Positions 1 to 6,353 are shown, counted from the stretch's first letter. The stretch: DNA of 10,069 nt from CAG-917 sp051883555 (GCA_051883555.1 JBJETY010000030.1:1-10069); one strand, 5' to 3'. Translations and numbers: made by a program. The notes: generated by a model not told the origin, from the sequence alone.

Positions 1-798
1 CGTATACTTGTTAAAGCATTTATCCATATACGCTTTGCTGTCTTCCCACATGCCGTAATGATTTAATACAACGCATATAAGTTGCATACCGTCTCTTTCC
101 GCCGATGATACGAGACATCTGCCCGAAGATTTCGTATAACCTGTTTTTACTCCGTTTGCGCCTTCGTAATTCCAAAGCATTTTATTTTTATTCTGATAAT
201 ATCTGTCGTCAAACTTAACGTTTTTTGCCGATACAATCCGTCTGAAAATTTCGTTTTTAAACGCTTTTGCCGTAATCGCCGCCAAATCGCTTGCCGTTGT
301 ATAATGATTATCGTCGTGCAGTCCGTGCGGATTTACAAAATGCGAATTTATAGCCCCGACGCTTATTGCCGTTTCGTTCATCTTATTTACAAATTCTTCA
401 ACGCTTCCGCTTGTTATCACGGCTAAAGCTACGGCAGAATCGTTTCCGCTCCTGAGCATAAGACCGTAAAGCAATTCTTCAACGGTTCGGACGTCGCCCT
501 TTTTAAGATAGATAGACGAGCCTTCTATTCCCACGGCGCAATCGGGAATTTCTACTTCCTTTTTTATATCGTCAACGTTGTTAAGAACGGTAAGCGCCGT
601 CAACACTTTTGTAGTAGACGCAGGAAAAAGTTTGACGTCTTTATTTTGCGAAAACAAAACTCTGCCGCTTTCGGCCTCTATAACGATTGCACTGCTTTCA
701 CGGTTTACCGAAGCTGAAGCGACGTCAACCGATAATGGCAATGAGCATACGAATAACGTAAGCAATAATGCTAACCATACTAATCTCCCTTTTTGCAT
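1..798 (-). CDS. dacB: D-alanyl-D-alanine carboxypeptidase (peptidase S11), 3' end cut by window
   Basis: Penicillin-binding protein-type DD-carboxypeptidase that removes the terminal D-Ala from peptidoglycan pentapeptides outside the membrane. The first 266 residues are present and the frame is open to the window edge; the C-terminal accessory domain and anchor lie outside. All three S11 active-site motifs are visible: S61-T-T-K64 (nucleophile), S117-G-N119 and K218-T-G220. Residues 1-29 form a signal peptide: a short basic start, a hydrophobic run rich in Leu and Val, then an Ala-Ser-Ala cleavage-like end. I chose the ATG at 798 because AAGGA lies 11 bases upstream; this overlaps the ytfJ stop by 19 bases, so the two are probably translated together. 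The neighbouring ytfJ and DUF2953 genes match the place where dacB sits in many spore formers, so a cortex-modifying role is likely. The symbol rests on context, since S11 paralogs (dacA/B/F) are hard to separate by sequence. Confidence 0.9.
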   Translation of the reverse strand, partial: MQKGRLVWLALLLTLFVCSLPLSVDVASASVNRESSAIVIEAESGRVLFSQNKDVKLFPASTTKVLTALTVLNNVDDIKKEVEIPDCAVGIEGSSIYLKKGDVRTVEELLYGLMLRSGNDSAVALAVITSGSVEEFVNKMNETAISVGAINSHFVNPHGLHDDNHYTTASDLAAITAKAFKNEIFRRIVSAKNVKFDDRYYQNKNKMLWNYEGANGVKTGYTKSSGRCLVSSAERDGMQLICVVLNHYGMWEDSKAYMDKCFNKYT

Positions 799-1136
799 TT
801 ATCTATAATTCCTTTTGCAAGCGTAACCCACTTGCTCTCTTCGTAATTAGAATCTACCGTTATAAAACTTTTATCCTTACCTATAACGAGAAAACCGAGC
901 GGTTTTATAGTAACGCCGCCACCGCTTCCCCCTGCATATGGATACGTCAGTTTTGATTTAGGACTGGTTTCGCTATATTCGCCGCCACCCGTAACAAAAC
1001 CGAAAGTTAATTTCGATATAGGTATAATCGTTACGCCGTCATCGGCAACGATTGGCGTTCCGATTACGTTATTACTGTCAATAATCCCTTTCATATGAGA
1101 AAGAGTAGCGCTCATAATGCTTTCAAAATTATCCAT
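780..1136 (-). CDS. ytfJ: YtfJ/GerW family sporulation protein
   Basis: 118-residue protein of the YtfJ (GerW) family, which is made in the forespore and in Bacillus is needed for a normal germination response. Recognition rests on the family's two glycine-rich blocks: a central GTPIVADDGVTIIPISKL-like segment (about residues 26-43) followed by GFVTGGGEY, and AGGSGGGVTIKPLGFLVI (about 68-85). The fold is all-beta with no membrane segment. It is shorter than the roughly 150-residue Bacillus protein, mainly at the C-terminus. The ATG at 1136 has GGAG six bases upstream. It lies between a DUF2953 gene and a DD-carboxypeptidase, the usual setting for this family. The 261-base leader upstream is unusually long for an operon-internal gene and may hold its own promoter, though I see no clear one. 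The family assignment is strong; the germination role is inferred from Bacillus. Confidence 0.93.
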   Translation of the reverse strand: MDNFESIMSATLSHMKGIIDSNNVIGTPIVADDGVTIIPISKLTFGFVTGGGEYSETSPKSKLTYPYAGGSGGGVTIKPLGFLVIGKDKSFITVDSNYEESKWVTLAKGIIDKCKKGD

Positions 1137-1340
1137 TTTTTCTCCAAAACTACCCGAACGAATGCCCTCGATAAATTGCCGTTTCTTTAACGTTAAACCG
1201 AAACCATTGCCAAATTATAAACGGTTATAGACGATTAAATCGTAAACGTGCTGTCCGCAAAATTTTAAGGCAATCGACGAGTTTTAACATTAAACTCGGC
1301 AACGTAATTAGCTTTCATTAGATTTATAAGCCTTTTAACC

Positions 1341-1363
1341 GCCGTTTATCATAGCGGCTTTTT
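1341..1363 (+). terminator. Possible terminator-like hairpin, plus orientation
   Basis: GCCG (1341-1344) pairs with CGGC (1355-1358) across a ten-base loop and is followed by five T on the plus strand. The stem is short. No plus-strand gene lies upstream, so if it works it would stop antisense transcription entering the DUF2953 gene. It has no T-run in the minus direction, the direction of the neighbouring genes. Confidence 0.25.
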
Positions 1364-1364
1364 G

Positions 1365-1394
1365 CTTATAACTTTTTGCTTATAAGTTTTTTTT
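1365..1394 (+). terminator. Possible terminator-like hairpin, plus orientation
   Basis: CTTATAA (1365-1371) pairs perfectly with TTATAAG (1380-1386), followed by eight T (1387-1394) on the plus strand. The stem is all A/T apart from one G-C pair, so it is weak. It lies just past the stop codon of the minus-strand DUF2953 gene and points into that gene. There is no plus-strand transcript it obviously serves. Confidence 0.3.
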
Positions 1395-1397
1395 GCG

Positions 1398-1970
1398 CTA
1401 AGCGATTAATCCGACGATTACGTTTATCGGCGTAATTCCCAACCGAACTTTTAAAGCAAGCGAAAATTCATCTTCCCAAGAAGGAATAAAGACGGAATTT
1501 CCACCGGTCACGCAGTCAATGAAAGTCATAACGCCCATAAATCCGCCGCATGAAAAGCCGCTTAACATCGAATCGTTAAAACCTATGCTGCCGAGCTGTG
1601 AAACTTTGTTGATTTTAATTTCGGGCAGAATTTTTAATATTTTATTAAACTTAGTATTATCTTTGTTTTTATTTTTATTAAAATTTTTATTATTAAAATT
1701 TTTAACGTCATTCTTTTTATCATTCTTTTTATCATTTTCTTTCACGTCGCCTTTTGCCGCTTTAAACTCTGAAAAATCTTTAAATTTAAAATAAAGTATT
1801 CTGATTTTCAGCGTTTTTAAGAATAGAATTGTCACAATTTTAAGTTTGTACAGTTTTACAACTGCTGAAACCTGCATACGGTCAAGCGAGGCGGTAAGAT
1901 TTACGTTAAATTTATATTCGATTAAAAACAAAGAAATAAACAGCAATAATGCAAGCTTTACGTATTCCAT
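1398..1970 (-). CDS. DUF2953 (YtfI-like) membrane-anchored protein
   Basis: 190-residue protein of unknown biochemical function, found next to ytfJ in many spore formers. An N-terminal hydrophobic segment (about residues 5-18) is followed by a basic region. A K/N/D-rich, low-complexity stretch occupies about residues 71-110. The C-terminal half has the family look: a glycine-rich 'IGFNDSMLSGFSCGG' block, then a FIPSWEDEF-like segment and a hydrophobic end resembling INVIVGLI. The frame extends upstream to a TTG at 2039, but that codon has no ribosome site, while the ATG at 1970 has AAAGGGA seven bases upstream, so I start there. The low-complexity part is encoded by tandem repeats (12-base unit at 1710-1733; 15-base period at 1677-1703), so its length probably varies between strains. 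Assignment rests on position plus C-terminal resemblance. Confidence 0.65.
   Translation of the reverse strand: MEYVKLALLLFISLFLIEYKFNVNLTASLDRMQVSAVVKLYKLKIVTILFLKTLKIRILYFKFKDFSEFKAAKGDVKENDKKNDKKNDVKNFNNKNFNKNKNKDNTKFNKILKILPEIKINKVSQLGSIGFNDSMLSGFSCGGFMGVMTFIDCVTGGNSVFIPSWEDEFSLALKVRLGITPINVIVGLIA
1677..1733. repeat. Short tandem repeats inside the DUF2953 gene
   Basis: A 12-base unit (ATTCTTTTTATC on the plus strand) occurs twice back to back at 1710-1721 and 1722-1733, encoding repeated Asn-Asp-Lys-Lys. Beside it ATTAAAATTTTT occurs at 1677-1688 and 1692-1703 with a 15-base period, encoding Asn-Lys-Asn-Phe units. Both are in-frame multiples of three, so copy-number change would lengthen or shorten the linker without breaking the protein. 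Confidence 0.8.
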
Positions 1971-1976
1971 ATCATA

Positions 1977-1983
1977 TCCCTTT
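1977..1983 (-). promoter_or_regulatory. Ribosome binding site deciding the DUF2953 start
   Basis: The minus strand reads AAAGGGA seven bases before the ATG at 1970. This favours the shorter 190-residue product over the TTG-started 213-residue one, whose upstream sequence has no purine-rich Shine-Dalgarno motif. Confidence 0.7.
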
Positions 1984-2039
1984 ATATTATTTAAATTTTG
2001 AAAATAAATATTACAAATTAAAACGTCGTAAACTTTCAA

Positions 2040-2223
2040 TATGAAATTAAATAAAAAATGGAATTAAATAAAAACACTTATAGTGCGACAAAACTTTACG
2101 CTTCGTTTCGAAAAAAAAATTTAAGTTTTAAAAACTAATTCGTTTAAAGCATTAACAAAAATTTCAAACTTAAAAAACTTATTTATCGAAACGAGTACAT
2201 AAAACGTACTTGAAATTTAAAAT
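2040..2223. other. AT-rich region upstream of the DUF2953 gene
   Basis: Lies between the scpB-operon terminator and the DUF2953 gene, so it should hold that unit's promoter, but I could not find a convincing -35/-10 pair. An imperfect long inverted repeat is visible: TTCGTTTCGA near 2103-2112 mirrors TCGAAACGAG near 2186-2195, with AAGTTT-type sequence on the inner sides. AGTAC/GTACT (near 2194-2210) and CACT/AGTG (near 2075-2085) are smaller dyads. No open reading frame of note. Confidence 0.4.
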
Positions 2224-2388
2224 AAAAAAGCCATTGAAAATTTCAATGGCTCGATTTAAATTACTAATTTAACCTTAAACCGCTATTAGGTTTCGTGGGC
2301 AAGTCGATATAAAATTTATCGGCAAGAGATGCTATTAAATCTTATTAACGATTAAGTTAACGCAAATACTAACAAAGCATTAACAAAA
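2146..2388. repeat. 15-base direct repeat flanking the scpB terminator
   Basis: AAAGCATTAACAAAA occurs identically at 2146-2160 and 2374-2388, 228 bases apart, with the terminator at 2224-2251 between them. In such AT-rich DNA the match may be a chance or duplication remnant. Neither copy is in a coding region. Confidence 0.55.
2224..2251 (-). terminator. Intrinsic terminator of the lysA-M50-scpA-scpB operon
   Basis: Perfect inverted repeat: an 11-base arm at 2229-2239 (AGCCATTGAAA) pairs with 2241-2251 around a single central base at 2240; in RNA the inner pairs would open to form a loop. On the minus strand the stem is followed by a run of T (2229-2224) and further A/T sequence. It lies about 210 bases after the scpB stop and separates that operon from the DUF2953-ytfJ-dacB unit. 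Confidence 0.88.
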
Positions 2389-2458
2389 TTTAAGGTTTAT
2401 ATAACCTATTTTGTAACGTTTATGTAACGGTAATTCGCTATATCGCAAAGCAATGATT
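2252..2458. other. Long 3' untranslated stretch after scpB
   Basis: 207 bases between the scpB stop and the terminator with no plausible gene. It has several small dyads: AACCT/AGGTT at about 2271-2291 and again AGGTT/AACCT at about 2393-2408, plus CGATA/TATCG near 2307-2323. TGTAACG is repeated directly near 2411-2429. Whether it is merely spacer or a structured RNA cannot be told from one sequence. Confidence 0.45.
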
Positions 2459-3235
2459 TTATTCATAAGTTTCGAATTTCTCGCCGCGTAAGAATTCGGG
2501 AATTTCGTCGTCGTCGATATTTTCGGCGGCAACGATTTTAGTTATTTCTTCAATCTCTTCGTCGTTCGGTTTTACCGTTTCGTTCAGCTCGCTTTCGACC
2601 TGTTTAAGCGCGTTTATAATTCCGCTTTCTTTTTCTTCCGCGCTTGCTTCCTCATCGCTTTCACCAAGGAACGTACGGTTGTGGAATAACGTTTCCTGTT
2701 GCGGTGCGTAAATCAAATCTATCTTTTCAAGGACTTCGCTCAAATCAGGCAAATCGGCAATCGACGTCAATTCAAATTTCTTTAAAAATTCATCGGTTGT
2801 ACCATACAAAAGCGGTCTGCCAACCGTATCTCGTCTGCCGACGACTTCAATCAAATTTGCCTTAGTAAGTCCGGCTATGGCATACTCGCTGCCGACTCCT
2901 CGCAACTCGTCGATTTCAAGTTTCGTTATCGGTTGTTTATATGCAATTGTCGCAAGTACTTCGAGCAACGACTTTGTAAGAGATTTTTCTCTTAAAGGCG
3001 TCAACATATCGCATACGAAATCGCCGACTTTTGGATTGGTCGTAAATTGCAACTTTCCGTTAAACTCTATAAGTACGATACCCGAATCGCCCGAATATTT
3101 AGATTTCAATTTTTCAACTACTTTATCGAGCTTTGCCTTTGTAAGTTCAGGCATTTTGTCTACAATCTCTTCTTTTTCAATCGGTTCGCCGCTTGCAAAA
3201 ACAATAGCCTCAATTATCGATTCAATATTCTCCAT
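2459..3235 (-). CDS. scpB: Segregation and condensation protein B
   Basis: 258-residue subunit of the SMC-ScpA-ScpB condensin, which organises and segregates the chromosome; ScpB dimers bind the ScpA kleisin. The N-terminal winged helix starts at once (residues 1-15, IESIIEAIVFASGEP-like). The second winged helix has the family blocks SLLEVLATIAYKQPIT (89-104), EIDELRGV (107-114) and GRPLLYGTTDEFL (139-151). The ATG at 3235 is chosen because AGGAGG lies seven bases upstream; a longer frame from TTG at 3250 would start inside that ribosome site. The start overlaps the scpA end by 14 bases, so translation is coupled. The core ends near residue 172, leaving an acidic tail of about 86 residues rich in Glu and Asp, longer than in typical 190-200 residue ScpB. 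Identity is certain; the tail's role is unknown. Confidence 0.97.
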   Translation of the reverse strand: MENIESIIEAIVFASGEPIEKEEIVDKMPELTKAKLDKVVEKLKSKYSGDSGIVLIEFNGKLQFTTNPKVGDFVCDMLTPLREKSLTKSLLEVLATIAYKQPITKLEIDELRGVGSEYAIAGLTKANLIEVVGRRDTVGRPLLYGTTDEFLKKFELTSIADLPDLSEVLEKIDLIYAPQQETLFHNRTFLGESDEEASAEEKESGIINALKQVESELNETVKPNDEEIEEITKIVAAENIDDDEIPEFLRGEKFETYE

Positions 3236-4085
3236 TATCGTCCTCCTCAAAGACTATCGGCTCTTCCGACGCCCCTTCGACAGCATATAACATAATTTCG
3301 CCGAAACTCTCTTCCTGCACGGCTTTAAGTCTCTGATATTTCATAAGTTCCAAAACGGCAAGAAAAGTCGTTACAATGTCGTTTTTATCAAAATCCGGCG
3401 TGAATAAGGAATAAAACGAAAAACTCTTTTCAACGGTAAGTTTTTGTCTTATATTGTTCATCTGGTCGCTTACCGAAAACTTTTCTCTTAAAACGGTTTT
3501 TGGCAATTCCGCTTGTTTCAATTTGTCGCTGTTTGCAAGCACTCTGGCATACGCTTCAATGAGCTTAGATAAACTGAGATTTGTGAGCGACACCCGATAA
3601 TCGTCTTCGGTAAATACGGCGTCTCTTGTAAATCTGTTTACCGTTTCGAGTGCACCGAGCTTTGCAGACTGTTCTTTAAGTATAGCATACTCTTTCATCT
3701 TCAGAATAAGATTCTGCTTTTTAAGTTCGATTTCGTCCTCTTCATTGATTTCATCCGACTGAACAGGCAATGCTCTGAGCGATTTTATATATACAAGCTC
3801 TGCCGCCATAATTATAAATTCGCCCGCATATTCGAAATCGAATTCTTCCTTAGGAGTATTTTTGATTATGTCAATATATTGTCTCGTGACGTCCGAAACG
3901 AAAATATCTTCAATATCGATTTTTGCAGCCTTAACCAAAGTAAGAAGCAAATCCAAAGGTCCTTCATAATCGCTCAACTTATAGACGATTACGGGACGAC
4001 TGACGAACATTTCTTCTTCCGGTTCTACTCCTGCAAGGTCAAATAAACTTGTAACTTTCTTTTCTCCGTTTTCGTTAATGTTCAT
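3222..4085 (-). CDS. scpA: Segregation and condensation protein A (kleisin)
   Basis: 287-residue kleisin that bridges SMC heads and binds ScpB. The hallmark EGPLDLLL sits at residues 41-48, followed by the helical SMC-neck-binding region (KAAKIDIEDIFVSDVTRQY). A central acidic-rich linker and a C-terminal winged helix (FLAVLELMKYQRLKAVQEESFGEI-like segment) complete the family layout. The EGPLDLLL motif usually lies about ten residues from the start, so this protein has an extra acidic N-terminal segment of about 30 residues. I use the ATG at 4085, which has GGGGAG seven bases upstream and overlaps the preceding protease stop in an ATGA junction. The longer frame from GTG at 4100 begins within that ribosome site. 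A shorter start at Met26 (4010) is possible but has a weaker GGAAG-type site. Confidence 0.96.
   Translation of the reverse strand: MNINENGEKKVTSLFDLAGVEPEEEMFVSRPVIVYKLSDYEGPLDLLLTLVKAAKIDIEDIFVSDVTRQYIDIIKNTPKEEFDFEYAGEFIIMAAELVYIKSLRALPVQSDEINEEDEIELKKQNLILKMKEYAILKEQSAKLGALETVNRFTRDAVFTEDDYRVSLTNLSLSKLIEAYARVLANSDKLKQAELPKTVLREKFSVSDQMNNIRQKLTVEKSFSFYSLFTPDFDKNDIVTTFLAVLELMKYQRLKAVQEESFGEIMLYAVEGASEEPIVFEEDDNGEY
3242..3247 (-). promoter_or_regulatory. Ribosome binding site deciding the scpB start
   Basis: The minus strand reads AGGAGG followed by seven bases and the ATG at 3235. It lies within the last codons of scpA. The in-frame TTG at 3250 would place these bases inside the coding sequence, so that longer start is rejected. 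Confidence 0.85.
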
Positions 4086-4792
4086 AAAAAAGCTCCCCAC
4101 GTTTTAACAAGCAGATTCAAAACGCCTTTTTGTATAACGTTTAAATACATACCGACAATATCGAGATACCAGAAATATCTACCCAACGTACTGCCGACCA
4201 AAAGCAAAACAAGCAGAATTATCATTCCGTATTTACGCATAAATTTGCAATAGCCGCTTTGCGGTGCAAACGCCTCAACCACTCTGAAACCGTCAAGCGG
4301 AAAAAGCGGTAAAATGTTGAAAGCCGCCAGCGTTACGTTTATCAACAAGCCGTAAAGACAGAAAGTGTATATAAACACCATAAGATAATAGGTAAAACCT
4401 GCCATAATCGTTACGTTTGAAAACCAGAACGCTATAAGACAAAGCAACGCAAAGAAAACAAGCGCAAGAACAAGATTTGCCAATATTCCTGCGATTGAGA
4501 CCCAAAATATACCCGACTTTCTGTTTTTAAAATTTGCGGCGTTAATCGGTACCGGTTTTGCCCAACCAAAACCCACCGTCAAAAGCAGAAGCATACCGAC
4601 CAAATCAAAATGCTTAAACGGATTTAAATCGAGTCTGCCCGCCAGCTTTGCCGTAGAATCGCCGCACAAAAGAGCCACACGACCGTGTGCGACTTCATGT
4701 ATCGTTATCGACATAAGCGAAACCGAAATAAGCGCCAATGCCGAAACGATTGTATACAAAACGTCTTCGCTTTTAAAAAGCAATGATAGCAT
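4082..4792 (-). CDS. Site-2-type membrane metalloprotease (peptidase M50)
   Basis: 236-residue integral membrane zinc protease of the M50 (site-2 protease) family, which cuts substrates within or near the membrane. The zinc-binding HExxH is H32-E33-V-A-H36 in the first membrane helix. The GWAKPVPIN motif is at 76-84, and the third ligand comes from N159-ILPLFPLD167-G, the family's NxxPxxxLDG motif. At least five hydrophobic segments are visible (about 11-31, 64-76, 95-122, 129-165, 188-203). No PDZ domain is present, so it belongs to the short YwhC-like branch whose substrates are mostly unknown. It starts 12 bases after the lysA stop, with a weak AGG site, and its stop overlaps the scpA ATG (ATGA). 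The gene order protease-scpA-scpB recurs in Clostridia, as I recall; a functional link is unproven. Confidence 0.93.
   Translation of the reverse strand: MLSLLFKSEDVLYTIVSALALISVSLMSITIHEVAHGRVALLCGDSTAKLAGRLDLNPFKHFDLVGMLLLLTVGFGWAKPVPINAANFKNRKSGIFWVSIAGILANLVLALVFFALLCLIAFWFSNVTIMAGFTYYLMVFIYTFCLYGLLINVTLAAFNILPLFPLDGFRVVEAFAPQSGYCKFMRKYGMIILLVLLLVGSTLGRYFWYLDIVGMYLNVIQKGVLNLLVKTWGAFL
4093..4098 (-). promoter_or_regulatory. Ribosome binding site deciding the scpA start
   Basis: The minus strand reads GGGGAG seven bases before the ATG at 4085, inside the last codons of the M50 protease gene. The alternative GTG at 4100 overlaps this site by using its first G bases as codons. Confidence 0.75.
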
Positions 4793-4804
4793 ATATAACC
4801 TGCG

Positions 4805-6118
4805 TTAGCCCTTCAACCATTCGGGAAGAGTATTGTTTCTTATAAGGTCGTCGTAAGTTTGCGGTTTTACGATATAATCCGACTTACCGTCTTTAACGAT
4901 TACCATAGGCGGAACGGCGTTCATATTGTAATTCGATGCCATAGAATAGTTATATGCGCCGGTTGAGAATACGGCAAGCGTATCGCCGACCTGCGTATCC
5001 TGAAGCGGTATATCTATACCTATCATATCGCCGCTTTCGCAACATTTGCCGCAAATTGCCACGTTCTGAGTAAAAGGTTTATCCGCCTTAGAAGCGTTTA
5101 TAGCCGTATATTTTGACTGATAGAGCGCATAGCGCGGATTTTCAAACATACCGCCGTCAATCGCCACGTATTTACGTATGCCCTTTATTTCTTTTATCGT
5201 TCCTACGGTATAAAGCGTAATTCCCGCTTCGCCGACAATGGAACGACCCGGTTCGATTATTAAGAACGGCTTTTCAATGCCGTGCTTTGATATGGACTTT
5301 TCAAGCAGCATTGCAAGATTCCTTACCGTATGAGCATAACGCGTAGGAGTAAACAAAGGGTCGTCGCCCGCATAGTAAATTCCGAAACCACCGCCCATAT
5401 TCAAAGTATTGACCTTAATACCTTGCTTATTCAACGAAGCAATAAATTCAACCATCGTGTCGACGGCGAGTTCGAATGCGGAATAATCGAAAATCTGCGA
5501 GCCGATATGGCAATGCAAACCGTCGAAAATCAAATTTTTCTTTTCAAGTATCGTTTTAATTGCATTCGTTGCTTCTTCGCCGATTATTACGCCGAATTTG
5601 CTGTCAGGTCTTGCAGTCTGAACGGCGGCATGCGTATGCGCTTCGACAAGCGGATTGACTCTTATAAGCACAGTCGCTTTCTTGCCCGTTTCCCCTGCAA
5701 TTTTATCCAATCTGTCGATTTCGTCGATTCCATCCACGACAATGTGTCCGACGCCGATTTCAACGCCTTCTTTCATTTCCTTAGGCGTTTTATTGTTTCC
5801 GTGCATAACTATATGGCTTGGATTTACGCCCGCTTTTTGTGTTGCATAAAGTTCGCCGCCCGATACGACGTCCGTCCAAAGTCCTTCTTCTTTGACTATA
5901 TTATACAAAGCTAAGCAACTTAAGGCTTTAGAAGCGTAAGCTACTGCATATTTGCCGTAATCGGACAATCCCTCTACGTATGCTCTCATAACTTGCCTTA
6001 CGTATTCTTCATCGAGAACGTAAAGCGGAGTTCCGTATTTGTTTGCGAGTTCGACGCAGTCGCAACCGCCGATATTAAGTCTGCCTTCTTTAATACAAAG
6101 CGTATCTCTTAAATTCAT
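4805..6118 (-). CDS. lysA: Diaminopimelate decarboxylase
   Basis: 437-residue PLP enzyme that decarboxylates meso-diaminopimelate to L-lysine, the last step of lysine synthesis, in the cytosol. The alanine-racemase-like barrel comes first: the PLP lysine is K64 in YASKAL, followed by HCHIGSQ (202-208), the GGGFG phosphate-binding loop (242-246) and EPGR (289-292). The C-terminal beta domain carries the second-subunit substrate residues C360-E-S-G-D364 and the tyrosine motif GAYNYS (387-392). Length is normal for the family. The ATG at 6118 has GAGG nine bases upstream. It is the first gene of the lysA-M50-scpA-scpB unit and is preceded by a near-consensus promoter with a leader of about 30 bases. 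That leaves no room for a lysine riboswitch downstream of the start site, and no attenuator-like structure is seen there. Confidence 0.98.
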   Translation of the reverse strand: MNLRDTLCIKEGRLNIGGCDCVELANKYGTPLYVLDEEYVRQVMRAYVEGLSDYGKYAVAYASKALSCLALYNIVKEEGLWTDVVSGGELYATQKAGVNPSHIVMHGNNKTPKEMKEGVEIGVGHIVVDGIDEIDRLDKIAGETGKKATVLIRVNPLVEAHTHAAVQTARPDSKFGVIIGEEATNAIKTILEKKNLIFDGLHCHIGSQIFDYSAFELAVDTMVEFIASLNKQGIKVNTLNMGGGFGIYYAGDDPLFTPTRYAHTVRNLAMLLEKSISKHGIEKPFLIIEPGRSIVGEAGITLYTVGTIKEIKGIRKYVAIDGGMFENPRYALYQSKYTAINASKADKPFTQNVAICGKCCESGDMIGIDIPLQDTQVGDTLAVFSTGAYNYSMASNYNMNAVPPMVIVKDGKSDYIVKPQTYDDLIRNNTLPEWLKG

Positions 6119-6155
6119 AATTTAATGCCTCGATTTCTTTTGTTTTAACTAAAAA

Positions 6156-6184
6156 ATATTAACATATTCATAAGTTAAAGTCAA
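6156..6184 (-). promoter_or_regulatory. Sigma-A promoter of the lysA operon
   Basis: On the minus strand TTGACT (6184-6179) and TAATAT (6161-6156) are separated by exactly 17 bases, with an extended TG just before the -10 box (TGT-TAATAT). That is a near-consensus vegetative promoter. It puts the start near 6149 and gives lysA a leader of about 30 bases. As the downstream genes are tightly packed, it probably drives lysA, the M50 protease, scpA and scpB together. Confidence 0.78.
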
Positions 6185-6246
6185 ACGTCTAATCTATATG
6201 TCTTATTTTAAAACTGAAACTTAAACAAAGGTGAAAAGTATATAAT

Positions 6247-6338
6247 TTGTAAAATTTTTTACAATAAATAACGTATTGAAAGTATTGAAAAATAATTTTT
6301 GTAAAAACCGTTATCCGCTATTTGTAAAATCGTTATCC
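6247..6338. repeat. TTGTAAAA repeat cluster upstream of lysA
   Basis: TTGTAAAA (6247-6254) is mirrored by TTTTACAA (6257-6264), a near-contiguous palindrome. Two imperfect direct copies of an 18-base unit, TTGTAAAAACCGTTATCC and a one-base-shorter version with T for the first C, follow at 6299-6316 and 6322-6338. The cluster lies 60-150 bases upstream of the lysA -35 box and just beyond the dacF terminator. Confidence 0.6.
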
Positions 6339-6353
6339 TATGATTTTTAAATT

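Larger units (their letters stand above)
1137..1397. other. Intergenic gap with several inverted repeats, DUF2953 gene to ytfJ
   Basis: No credible gene is present in these 261 bases. There are four dyads. CGAGTTT/AAACTCG (1278-1284 with 1292-1298) has a seven-base loop. ACGATT/AATCGT (1231-1236 with 1238-1243) is almost contiguous, like a protein-binding palindrome. Two terminator-like hairpins face the plus strand (1341-1363 and 1365-1394) and have separate entries. The motif TTATAAG recurs at 1324-1330 and 1380-1386. On the minus strand the gap would be the ytfJ leader. A TATAAT hexamer on that strand (1219-1214) has no matching -35 box, so I do not call a promoter. Confidence 0.5.

Noticed and set aside
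1971..2039. TTG-started extension of the DUF2953 protein
   Set aside because: No Shine-Dalgarno sequence before TTG 2039, while AAAGGGA precedes the ATG at 1970.
2877..3290. Plus-strand frame of 137 residues
   Set aside because: Shadow of scpB and the end of scpA on the opposite strand.
5330..5914. Long plus-strand frame of 194 residues
   Set aside because: Entirely antisense to lysA, which has full family motifs; no ribosome site or recognisable domain.
6119..6240. Lysine riboswitch upstream of lysA
   Set aside because: The promoter at 6156-6184 leaves only about 30 bases of leader, far shorter than an L-box, and no such structure is seen.
6247..6338. CRISPR array
   Set aside because: Repeats are only 8-18 bases, imperfect, with irregular spacing and no spacer-repeat alternation.
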